This document shows, one piece after another, positions 1 to 6,889 of a stretch of 36,426 bases of DNA. The stretch comes from Flavobacterium succinicans. Lineage in GTDB: Bacteria; Bacteroidota; Bacteroidia; Flavobacteriales; Flavobacteriaceae. Positions within the stretch are counted from its first letter, which is position 1. Each line of letters starts with the position of its first letter. The stretch covers positions 1 through 36,426 of the forward strand of contig NZ_JMTM01000015.1 in assembly GCF_001662485.1 (NCBI RefSeq), given 5' to 3'. The notes under the pieces are model-generated. The model worked only from the letters and a program-made list of their open reading frames with translations. It was not told where the DNA came from and made no database searches. The translations under genes and the position numbers were made by a program.

Positions 1-154
1 TATCTATACACTATCTATACACTATCTATACATTATCTATACACTATCTATACACTATCTATACACTATCTATACACTATCTATACACTATCTATACACT
101 ATCTATACACTATCTATACACTATCTATACATTATATATACACTATCTATACAT
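1..154. repeat. 11-bp tandem repeat array (TATCTATACAC)n
   Basis: Fourteen consecutive 11-bp units can be read, most of them exactly TATCTATACAC. Variants ending in CAT occur at 23-33, 122-132 and 144-154, and one TATATATACAC unit lies at 133-143. The array decays into AT-rich sequence at about 155-165. It starts at base 1, so it probably continues to the left of the window. The unit is not a multiple of three and there is no open frame across it, so it is non-coding. Confidence 0.95.
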
Positions 155-229
155 TATATATGGTATAGAATATAGAGTAAAACCACTCTTTAACTTATCT
201 CTTATACCTTTGTGATCCAATTTACGTTT

Positions 230-403
230 GGTGTTTAGAGATGACCTTACGCGTTAGGGATAGTAGTGGAAAGCCCACAGACTAGTGCAGTGATAACGAA
301 ACTGGTCGAGGACTTGTAGCGGATAGCCCGGCTCCTTATATATAAGAGCACAATACTTCTGGTGTAAAAACAAACTTCTCTATATATAAGGAGAACGCCC
401 AAA
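230..403. ncRNA. Candidate structured non-coding RNA
   Basis: This block is clearly richer in G and C than its surroundings and has no open frame. It contains a perfect 13-bp inverted repeat, CTCCTTATATATA at 332-344 and its complement at 381-393, and a smaller stem, GACTAG at 280-285 with CTGGTC at 302-307 (one G-U pair). Phrases such as GCGTTAGGGATAG and TAGCGGATAGCCCGG look like a conserved flavobacterial intergenic RNA I have seen before. It could be the Flavo-1 motif, but I cannot confirm the family or the transcribed strand. The boundaries are approximate. Confidence 0.45.
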
Positions 404-463
404 CATTACTCGTAACGAATTGCACGAACTGGAGAAATGCGCGTGATGCTATAAGAAGGGTAT

Positions 464-487
464 AAAAAAAGCTGCCCAACGACAGCT
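464..487 (-). terminator. Rho-independent terminator of the DUF4294-like gene
   Basis: Read on the minus strand, a 5-bp stem AGCTG/CAGCT with an 8-nt loop is followed directly by a run of seven T. It lies 24 bases beyond the stop codon of the leftward gene at 511-1185, the expected place for its terminator. Confidence 0.7.
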
Positions 488-510
488 ATATTTATTATGA
501 ATAAAAAACA

Positions 511-1185
511 CTAGTGGGACTTACTTGCTTTTGCCTGCCAAGATTCATTAAGGGTTCCGTAATCTACTGGGGAGGCCGGTTGCTGATTTTGTAAACGACC
601 CGATTCAAAAGCACGAACCAAAATCGTTTCTATCAAAAAGTCTTCGTTAACTTCGAAAGGTTGGTATTTTGTTTTTAAATTAATATCAAAAATACGAGCG
701 GTGGTGTTGGCCCAAAATGCTTTCCATCCACTTTTTAAATCAGTCACTAGGTCATAGGTTGTAATCCCTGTTTGTCTATGAATGAGTTTTACTAAAATTT
801 GGCCTTGCTTTCTCGAGAGTTTTTTAAGTTTTTCCTCAAATTCATTGGTCAAATAGTTTTCTACGATTTTGAAATACTTCTTTTTCTCTTTGTTTGTTTT
901 CAAAAACGACATTCCTTTTTTGAGGGCTACTAATCTTTCGGAGGCTAATTTTGCATAAGGATAGGTTTTATAGACTCTATTTTGAAGAATTAAGAATTGC
1001 TTTTTATCCTCAAGACTTAATTTTTCTTTGCTTATAATTATTTCAGGCAACAGAATTGTATCGCTAAGAATACTGTCGTTTTCAATAAGCACAGGCTCAA
1101 TTTTTTCAGTTTCTTTGGGAACAACTTGCGCTTGAGCTGTAACAAAACACAAAAGGAAAAACAAATAAATGGAAATTCGGTTCAT
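511..1185 (-). CDS. DUF4294 domain-containing exported protein
   Basis: A 224-aa protein with an N-terminal signal peptide (about residues 1-19, ending AQA) and otherwise soluble, so probably periplasmic. The central part, with YPYAKLASERL followed by a lysine-rich helical stretch and the segment around LIHRQTGITTYDLV, matches my memory of the DUF4294 family, which is common in Flavobacteriia and has no established function. The ATG at 1183-1185 directly precedes the signal peptide. The gene is divergent from the M42 peptidase across 80 bases of shared promoter DNA and ends in its own terminator at 464-487, so it is probably monocistronic. The family call comes from recognition, not a search. 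Confidence 0.8.
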   Translation of the reverse strand: MNRISIYLFFLLCFVTAQAQVVPKETEKIEPVLIENDSILSDTILLPEIIISKEKLSLEDKKQFLILQNRVYKTYPYAKLASERLVALKKGMSFLKTNKEKKKYFKIVENYLTNEFEEKLKKLSRKQGQILVKLIHRQTGITTYDLVTDLKSGWKAFWANTTARIFDINLKTKYQPFEVNEDFLIETILVRAFESGRLQNQQPASPVDYGTLNESWQAKASKSH

Positions 1186-1202
1186 GGGAAAAATTTATGA
1201 TT

Positions 1203-1250
1203 CAAAATTATAAATTTATACACAAGTCTGATGCCAAATTTATAATTTAG
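1203..1250. promoter_or_regulatory. Symmetric divergent promoter region
   Basis: The 80-base gap between two divergent genes holds a perfect 13-bp inverted repeat: AAATTATAAATTT at 1205-1217 and its complement at 1236-1248. Each arm carries a sequence close to the Bacteroidota -7 consensus TAnnTTTG: TAATTTAG at 1243-1250 on the plus strand and TAATTTTG at 1210-1203 on the minus strand. They lie 15 and 17 bases from the respective start codons. No convincing -33 TTTG was found on either side, so the promoter call is tentative. Confidence 0.45.
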
Positions 1251-1265
1251 CAAAAAATAATTATT

Positions 1266-2354
1266 ATGAGTTCACCATCACTATTAAATGCTGCTTCGTT
1301 GGCATTTTTAGAAAAATACTTAAACAACGCCTCTCCTACTGGTTATGAATCTGAGGGACAAAAAATTTGGATGGAGTACCTAACTCCTTATGTAGATACT
1401 TTTATAACGGATACCTACGGCACTGCCGTTGGTATCATCAATCCAGACGCACCTTTTAAGGTGGTCATTGAAGGGCATGCCGATGAAATTGCATGGTATG
1501 TTAACTACATTACCGAAGATGGATTGGTTTATGTTATTCGCAATGGTGGATCGGATCATCAAATTGCACCTTCAAAACGAGTGAATATCCATACCAAGAA
1601 AGGGATCGTAAAAGGTGTTTTTGGTTGGCCCGCCATACATACTCGTAATCGAGACAAAGAAGAAAACCCAAAAACCAGCAATATCTTTATTGATTTGGGA
1701 TGTGAAACCAAAGAAGAAGTGGCAAAATTGGGCGTTCATGTAGGCTGTGTTATCACTTACCCTGACGAATTCATGATTATGAATGACAATAAATTTGTTT
1801 GCCGTGCGATAGACAATCGTATGGGAGGATTTATGATTGCCGAAGTAGCTAGACTTTTGCACGAAAACAAGAAGAAGCTTCCCTTTGGCCTTTATATCAC
1901 CAATGCCGTTCAGGAAGAAGTAGGCTTAAGAGGTGCTGAAATGATCACGCAAACTATTAAACCGAATGTAGCCATTGTTACTGATGTTTGCCATGATTCG
2001 ACTACACCTATGATTGATAAAAAGATTGAAGGAGAAACCAAGATTGGTTTAGGCCCAGTCATTACCTATGCCCCAGCAGTTCAAAATAATCTTAGAGAAC
2101 TTATTTTGGACACTGCTTCAGAAAAAGGTATTCCCTTTCAGCGCTTAGCGTCCTCTCGTGTTACCGGAACCGACACCGATGCTTTTGCTTATAGTAATGG
2201 TGGCGTAGCCTCGGCCTTGATCTCCTTACCGCTTCGCTATATGCACACAACTGTAGAAATGGTGCATCGTAAAGATGTTGAAAATGTTATTCAATTAATC
2301 TATGAAACTTTATTAAAAATAGAGAATCACGAAACTTTTTCTTATTTTAAATAA
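1266..2354 (+). CDS. M42 family metallopeptidase (aminopeptidase)
   Basis: A 362-aa cytoplasmic enzyme of the M42 clan (glutamyl/deblocking aminopeptidase, also called cellulase M), which usually forms large oligomers that trim peptides from the N-terminus. The expected two-metal site is visible in order: His71 in GHADEI, Asp183 in AIDNRMGG, the glutamate pair Glu217-Glu218 in QEEVGLRG, Asp240 in VTDVCHD and His327 in RYMHTTVEMVH. Length is normal for the family and no ligand is missing. There is no signal peptide. The start at 1266 is the first ATG of the open frame, 15 bases after a -7-like element. It is divergent from the DUF4294-like gene. Substrate preference cannot be read from the sequence. 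Confidence 0.93.
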   Translation: MSSPSLLNAASLAFLEKYLNNASPTGYESEGQKIWMEYLTPYVDTFITDTYGTAVGIINPDAPFKVVIEGHADEIAWYVNYITEDGLVYVIRNGGSDHQIAPSKRVNIHTKKGIVKGVFGWPAIHTRNRDKEENPKTSNIFIDLGCETKEEVAKLGVHVGCVITYPDEFMIMNDNKFVCRAIDNRMGGFMIAEVARLLHENKKKLPFGLYITNAVQEEVGLRGAEMITQTIKPNVAIVTDVCHDSTTPMIDKKIEGETKIGLGPVITYAPAVQNNLRELILDTASEKGIPFQRLASSRVTGTDTDAFAYSNGGVASALISLPLRYMHTTVEMVHRKDVENVIQLIYETLLKIENHETFSYFK

Positions 2355-2368
2355 AAGGAGATTTAAAT

Positions 2369-2404
2369 GTACATTCGGTTATTTGAATAAGTAACCGAAT
2401 GTAC
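2369..2404. promoter_or_regulatory. 13-bp inverted repeat upstream of the response regulator
   Basis: Perfect arms GTACATTCGGTTA (2369-2381) and TAACCGAATGTAC (2392-2404) are separated by 10 bases. The right arm ends 14 bases before the regulator's ATG. Neither side has a T-run, so it is a poor intrinsic terminator for the upstream peptidase gene. It could be an operator for autoregulation or a stem-loop in the 5' leader of the regulator mRNA. Confidence 0.6.
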
Positions 2405-2418
2405 TAATAAAAAAAAGC

Positions 2419-3099
2419 ATGAAACTACTATTACTCGAAGACGATTTTACTTTATCAAAAGAGATCTCAGCATTTTTTACTTCAAAAAAAATCGAGTGTA
2501 CCCCTTATTATGACGGTTCTTTATTATTGAAGAAATACTTTCCGAATGCCTATGACTTAATCATTCTTGACATCAATGTTCCAGGAATAAATGGCATTGA
2601 GGTTTGTAAAGGAATCCGAGCTATCGACAAAAAGACTCCGATAATTATGTTGACCGCATTTAGTGCTATTGAAGATAAATTGGCTTCATTTAGTATTGGT
2701 GCCGATGATTATTTGGTAAAACCTTTTCATTTTGAAGAATTATACGCTAGAAGTTCTTCTTTGTTGCAACGAAAAGAAATACCGCAACAGGTCGAGAACA
2801 AGATTACTATTCACGATCTCGAAATCCTAGAAGATGACATGAAAGTTTATCGCTCTGGTGAAGAGATTAAACTAACTCCTAAAGAATTTAAGCTTATTTT
2901 GATTTTGGCTCATGCCAAAAGAAAAATAGTATCGAAACAATTTATTGCAGAAAAACTATGGGATTATCATATTGAAACGAATCAGAATACCATAGAAGTG
3001 TATATTAATTTTTTGAGAAAGAAAATCGATAAAAACCATGAAGTAAAGTTACTCCATACCAAAATTGGTTACGGATATTATTTAAGCGATCAGGAATGA
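2419..3099 (+). CDS. OmpR/PhoB-family response regulator
   Basis: A 226-aa two-domain transcription factor. The receiver domain (about 1-118) has the acidic pocket LLLEDD, the phosphoacceptor Asp51 in LIILDINVPG, the switch Thr in MLTAF and Lys in the LVKPF motif. A winged-helix DNA-binding domain follows (about 130-224), with the typical LTPKEFKLILILA start and a TIEVYINFLRKKI recognition helix. It overlaps the histidine kinase by four bases (ATGA), so the two are translationally coupled. Because an RND metal-efflux operon follows at once, it is most likely the activator of that operon in response to metal sensed by its kinase, analogous to CzcR or CusR. The repeats at 4462-4502 are its probable target. 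Confidence 0.92.
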   Translation: MKLLLLEDDFTLSKEISAFFTSKKIECTPYYDGSLLLKKYFPNAYDLIILDINVPGINGIEVCKGIRAIDKKTPIIMLTAFSAIEDKLASFSIGADDYLVKPFHFEELYARSSSLLQRKEIPQQVENKITIHDLEILEDDMKVYRSGEEIKLTPKEFKLILILAHAKRKIVSKQFIAEKLWDYHIETNQNTIEVYINFLRKKIDKNHEVKLLHTKIGYGYYLSDQE

Positions 3100-4457
3100 C
3101 ATTAAAAAATCGGATCTCACTTGTAGTAAGTTTGTTGTTTACGATCCTTTTTGGGTTGGCTTCTACCTTGATATTTGTTTTGTATTCTAATTTTAGAAAA
3201 GAAGAATTTAGAGATCGTCTTGAGATAAAAGCACTATCCAATATCAAACTATTAGTCAATGTTAAGCAAGTAGATCGTCAGCTTTTAAAAATGATCGATC
3301 AAAACTCGATTAATAAACTCTATGACGAAAAGACTTTGGTGTTTAATACAAATTACCAACTAATCTATAGCAGTATTGATGATGCGAAGATCAATTGGTC
3401 CATTGACGACTTAAAGTACCTTAAAAAACATAAATCATTTTTTAAGCAGCAAGGCGATTATGAAGTTTATGGTGTTTTTTATGACACTAAAGACAATGAT
3501 TTTTATGCCTTAATAGCTGCTACCGATAATTACGGCAAAAGAAAATTGCTTTTTCTAAGGTACACTTTGATTGTATCCTATCTCTTTTTCACTTCCATTT
3601 GTTGGATTTTGACCTCATTTATGGTCAAAAAAGCGATGAGTCCTTTAACAGTTTTCCATCAAAAAATAAGAAAGATCAACGAAAATAATCTTGACACTCG
3701 TATTGCTTCGAAAAGTGGTAAGCATGAAATAGATTTGATTGCAAATGAATTTAATTTCATGATGGATCGAATAGAAGTTTCTTATCAAAAACAAAAAGAA
3801 TTTACTGCTCATGCCTCACACGAGCTAAGAACTCCCCTTACCCGGATTACTTCTAAAATAGAAAATACTATTGCAGATTCTACCACTTCAATTAAAGGAA
3901 AAACGTTTTTAGGCTCTATTCTATCTGATGTAAATCAATTAACCGAATTAATTCATTCCTTACTGATCTTGTCTAAAATTGACAATAGCCATCACGAGCA
4001 TCATGAAGTGCAACGAATGGATGAAATTTTATTTTCAGCCATTGACAATCTCAATAAAAGTTTTCCAGATTTCATTATTTTGTTTGAAATGGAAGATAAT
4101 GACAATTTAGATACTGCCTTAGAGATTAAAGGAAATAAAAATTTACTAGAGATTGCGTTAAGCAATGTTCTTAAAAATGCATGTTTATACTCTGATAACA
4201 AACAAGCAAAAGTAAAATTCGGTATTGCCAATGATTGTCTTTTTATATCTATATCGAATACCGGCACAACTTTAAGCGAAAGTGAACAAAAAAATCTATT
4301 TCAACCCTTTATGCGTGGTAAAAACTCGCAAGGAACTTCTGGTTTTGGGCTAGGTTTGCGTATTGTACAACGCATTTTACATCTTCATCATTCCACTATC
4401 ACTTACAGTACACCAAACAGTAACACAAATTTATTTCGAATACTTTTTCATTTGTAA
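3096..4457 (+). CDS. Membrane sensor histidine kinase
   Basis: A 453-aa inner-membrane kinase. TM1 lies at about residues 8-31, then a periplasmic sensor loop (about 32-152), TM2 at about 153-176, a HAMP linker, and the dimerisation/phosphotransfer helix with phosphoacceptor His242 in HASHELRTPL. The C-terminal ATPase domain has an N-box (NVLKNACLYS) and a G-box (GFGLGLRIV). Its start overlaps the stop of the response regulator. It is the probable sensor for the adjacent metal-efflux operon. The periplasmic loop shows no obvious His- or Cys-rich metal motif, so the ligand is inferred from context only. Confidence 0.92.
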   Translation: MTLKNRISLVVSLLFTILFGLASTLIFVLYSNFRKEEFRDRLEIKALSNIKLLVNVKQVDRQLLKMIDQNSINKLYDEKTLVFNTNYQLIYSSIDDAKINWSIDDLKYLKKHKSFFKQQGDYEVYGVFYDTKDNDFYALIAATDNYGKRKLLFLRYTLIVSYLFFTSICWILTSFMVKKAMSPLTVFHQKIRKINENNLDTRIASKSGKHEIDLIANEFNFMMDRIEVSYQKQKEFTAHASHELRTPLTRITSKIENTIADSTTSIKGKTFLGSILSDVNQLTELIHSLLILSKIDNSHHEHHEVQRMDEILFSAIDNLNKSFPDFIILFEMEDNDNLDTALEIKGNKNLLEIALSNVLKNACLYSDNKQAKVKFGIANDCLFISISNTGTTLSESEQKNLFQPFMRGKNSQGTSGFGLGLRIVQRILHLHHSTITYSTPNSNTNLFRILFHL

Positions 4458-4461
4458 CTTA

Positions 4462-4521
4462 TTTTAAGTCGTTTTTAAGGTCGATTTTAAGCTCTCTTAA
4501 AGGCTGATGCTAGCATCTTTG
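4462..4521 (+). promoter_or_regulatory. Phased TTTTAAG repeats and promoter of the efflux operon
   Basis: TTTTAAG occurs at 4462-4468, 4473-4479 and 4485-4491, followed by the related TCTTAAAG at 4495-4502. Steps are 11, 12 and about 10 bases, so the copies lie on one face of the helix, as expected for an OmpR/PhoB-type regulator that binds direct repeats. The last copies cover the place where a -33 element would be. CATCTTTG at 4514-4521 resembles the -7 consensus TAnnTTTG, 20 bases before the ATG at 4542. I infer a weak promoter activated by the regulator at 2419-3099. Confidence 0.55.
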
Positions 4522-4541
4522 CAAAAAATAAAAACGACACA

Positions 4542-5789
4542 ATGAGAAAACTATGTCCCTTATTACTCCTTATACTATTTCACCCCGTCATTTTGGCACA
4601 AAAAACAGTCAGCCTTCAAGACTGTGAAAGCCAATTTCTAAAAAACAATCTCTTTTTATTGGCCTCTCAGTATAAAATTGATGCTTCGAAGGCTTTGACT
4701 ATCCAAGCTAGAATTTGGGATAATCCCATGATTAGTGCGGAACTAAATGCTTATAATCCTGAACGGCATCACTACTTCGACATCGGAAAAGAGGGTCAAA
4801 AAGCATTTGGTATCGAACAGCTTATTTATTTGGGAGGAAAAAAACGCAATGAGATAAAGCTGGCTCAAGCTAATGAAAAATTGGCAGCATTAGCGTTCAA
4901 TGAATTACTGCGATCCTTAAAATTTCAATTAAGAAAAAGCTTTTTTACTGTGTATTACAACACAAAAAGTCTTGCCATAACTGACAAACAATTAGTTCAA
5001 ATTGAAGACTTACTACACTCTTATAGTGTTCAAGCGCAAAAAGGAAACGTTCCATTGAGAGATGTGGTACGTTTACAATCCTTGTATTTACATTTTAAAA
5101 ATGAGCGAATGGAAATAGTTCATGATAATATTACCGAGCAAGCCAATTTGAAATTACTATTAAATTCTTCTGAAACCATTATCCCTACAATTACAACTGA
5201 TGAATTTAACAAATACACTAAGCCCTTGCCCTTTGACCTTAAGACTTTTGAAGGTGAAGCACTAGCTAATCGACCCGATTATTTATCAAAGCAAAAAGAT
5301 ATAGAAGCAAATGCGCTAAACCTCAAATGGCAAAAATCGCTTTCTATTCCAGATATCACCGTTGGAGCCAGCTATGATCAAAGAAGTGGCGCATTTACAA
5401 AAGAAGCAAATTTGACTTTAGGGATTCCGTTACCGCTTTGGAATAAAAACAAAGGAAACATTACCTACGCTCAAACCCTACTCGAGCAGTCCAAAGTAGA
5501 AAAACAAAATTTTGAACTTCAATTGCAAACCGAAATTACATCGGCTTGGCATTAATGGGACGAATCCCGAAAAAACTATGTGGTTATACAACCCACTATA
5601 AATTCTGATTTCGAAGCGGTCTACAATGGAATCTTAACCAATTTTCAGAAACGAAATATCAGTTTACTAGAATTTACTGACTTTATGGAAAGTTACAACC
5701 AAGCTCAAATTCAGGTCAATGAATTGAAAAAAAAAGTAGTGCTTTCTGGAGAAGAATTAAACAGTACCCTTAACAAAGACCTATTTTAA
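4542..5789 (+). pseudogene. czcC: TolC/CzcC-like outer-membrane efflux channel gene interrupted by an in-frame TAA
   Basis: The gene encodes a signal peptide (residues 1-19, ending LA) and the repeated helical OEP domains of a TolC-family channel for a tripartite metal pump. The frame stops at TAA (5553-5555, codon 338), just after EITSAWH, but continues in the same frame as WDESRKNY and then through another 70 residues to 5789. Read through, the protein would be 415 residues, normal for CzcC. One base change (TAA from AAA, GAA or CAA) would restore it, and nothing else in the gene looks decayed. It is followed 11 bases later by the adaptor gene. Possible readings are a true nonsense mutation, a sequencing error, stop readthrough, or two peptides (4542-5555 and a GTG start at 5580). 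Confidence 0.85.
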
Positions 5790-5800
5790 AACAGAACAAA

Positions 5801-6886
5801 ATGAAACATAAATTAACTATAGGAATTGTGCTTGCAGCACTAACCCTTGTAAGTTGTACTAAAGAAGTTGAACATTCTGCAACAACCACCACGTTTGTAG
5901 TAAGCGATTCTATGCTAAAAACCCTTACTACGGCTGAAGCGAAAACACAAGCGGTTAAAAATGTATTGAGTTTTTACGGAAAAATTACCGCTGATAATAA
6001 CAAAATGATTGATGTATATCCGCTTGTTGGAGGGAATGTACTCCGGGTTAATGTAGAATTAGGTGATTATGTACGCAAAGGTCAAGTGCTAGCTACTATA
6101 AAAAGCACAGACATTGCCGATCTTGAAAAACAATCTATTGATGCAAAAAATGACCTACTAGTAGCTAAAAATCAATTAAAAGTAGCTCAAGAACTGTTTA
6201 ACGGAAAATTAAATTCAGAGCATGATGTTTTACAGGCAAAATCTGAAGTCAATAAAGCACAGTCACAATTGCGTAAAATTGAAGAAACCTATAAAATCTA
6301 TAAAATAAAAGCAGGTTCTATTTATGAGGTAACAGCACCAATTAGTGGTTTTATTATTCAAAAGAGTATCAATCAGGATATGCTTTTGAGAAGTGACCGT
6401 TCTGAAAACATTTTTGATATTGCCGAAATTAGTGAAGTTTGGGCATTGGCCAATATTAATGAGATTGATATCAATAAAATAAAGCTAGGTATTGACGCAG
6501 CTGTAACGACCTTGAGTTATCCAGATCAAGTGTTTAAAGGAAAGGTTGATAAAATATTCAATGTTATTGATCCCGAAACAAAAGCTATGCAAGCCCGAAT
6601 AAAACTTCAAAACACCGATTACAAGTTAAAACCAGATATGAACGCCAATATAAAACTGTCATACAGTGAAGGCGAGTCTATGATTGCCATACCAAGTAAA
6701 TCGATAGTGTTTGATAAAAGCAAAAATTTTGTATTGGTGTATAAAGACCGAAACCATATTGAAACCAGACAAGTTGACGTTTACAGAGTAGTTGGAGCTA
6801 TTACCTACCTTTCTGGTGGTTTAAAAGAAAATGAGAAAGTCATTACCAACAACCCGTTATTTATTTATCGCGCTTTAAACGAATAA
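5801..6886 (+). CDS. czcB: RND efflux periplasmic adaptor lipoprotein (CzcB-like)
   Basis: A 361-aa membrane-fusion protein. A lipoprotein signal peptide ends at the lipobox LVSC with Cys19. Next comes a biotinyl-lipoyl-like half (DVYPLVGGNVLRVNVELGDYVRKGQVLATI), an alpha-helical hairpin (about 105-165), the second lipoyl half (YEVTAPISGFI) and beta-barrel and membrane-proximal domains (about 200-355). It would join the inner-membrane pump to the outer-membrane channel. It is three bases upstream of the pump gene and 11 bases after the interrupted channel gene, so the three form one transcript. The family is certain; the metal follows from the pump gene. Confidence 0.92.
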   Translation: MKHKLTIGIVLAALTLVSCTKEVEHSATTTTFVVSDSMLKTLTTAEAKTQAVKNVLSFYGKITADNNKMIDVYPLVGGNVLRVNVELGDYVRKGQVLATIKSTDIADLEKQSIDAKNDLLVAKNQLKVAQELFNGKLNSEHDVLQAKSEVNKAQSQLRKIEETYKIYKIKAGSIYEVTAPISGFIIQKSINQDMLLRSDRSENIFDIAEISEVWALANINEIDINKIKLGIDAAVTTLSYPDQVFKGKVDKIFNVIDPETKAMQARIKLQNTDYKLKPDMNANIKLSYSEGESMIAIPSKSIVFDKSKNFVLVYKDRNHIETRQVDVYRVVGAITYLSGGLKENEKVITNNPLFIYRALNE

Positions 6887-6889
6887 AAC

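Noticed and set aside
2369..2404. The inverted repeat as an intrinsic terminator of the M42 peptidase gene
   Set aside because: It has a good stem but no T-run on either strand, so I listed it as a possible operator or leader hairpin instead.
5580..5789. A separate 69-aa gene with GTG start after the channel gene
   Set aside because: It is in the same frame as the channel gene, separated by one TAA, and its sequence is the normal TolC-family C-terminus, so it is part of the interrupted gene.
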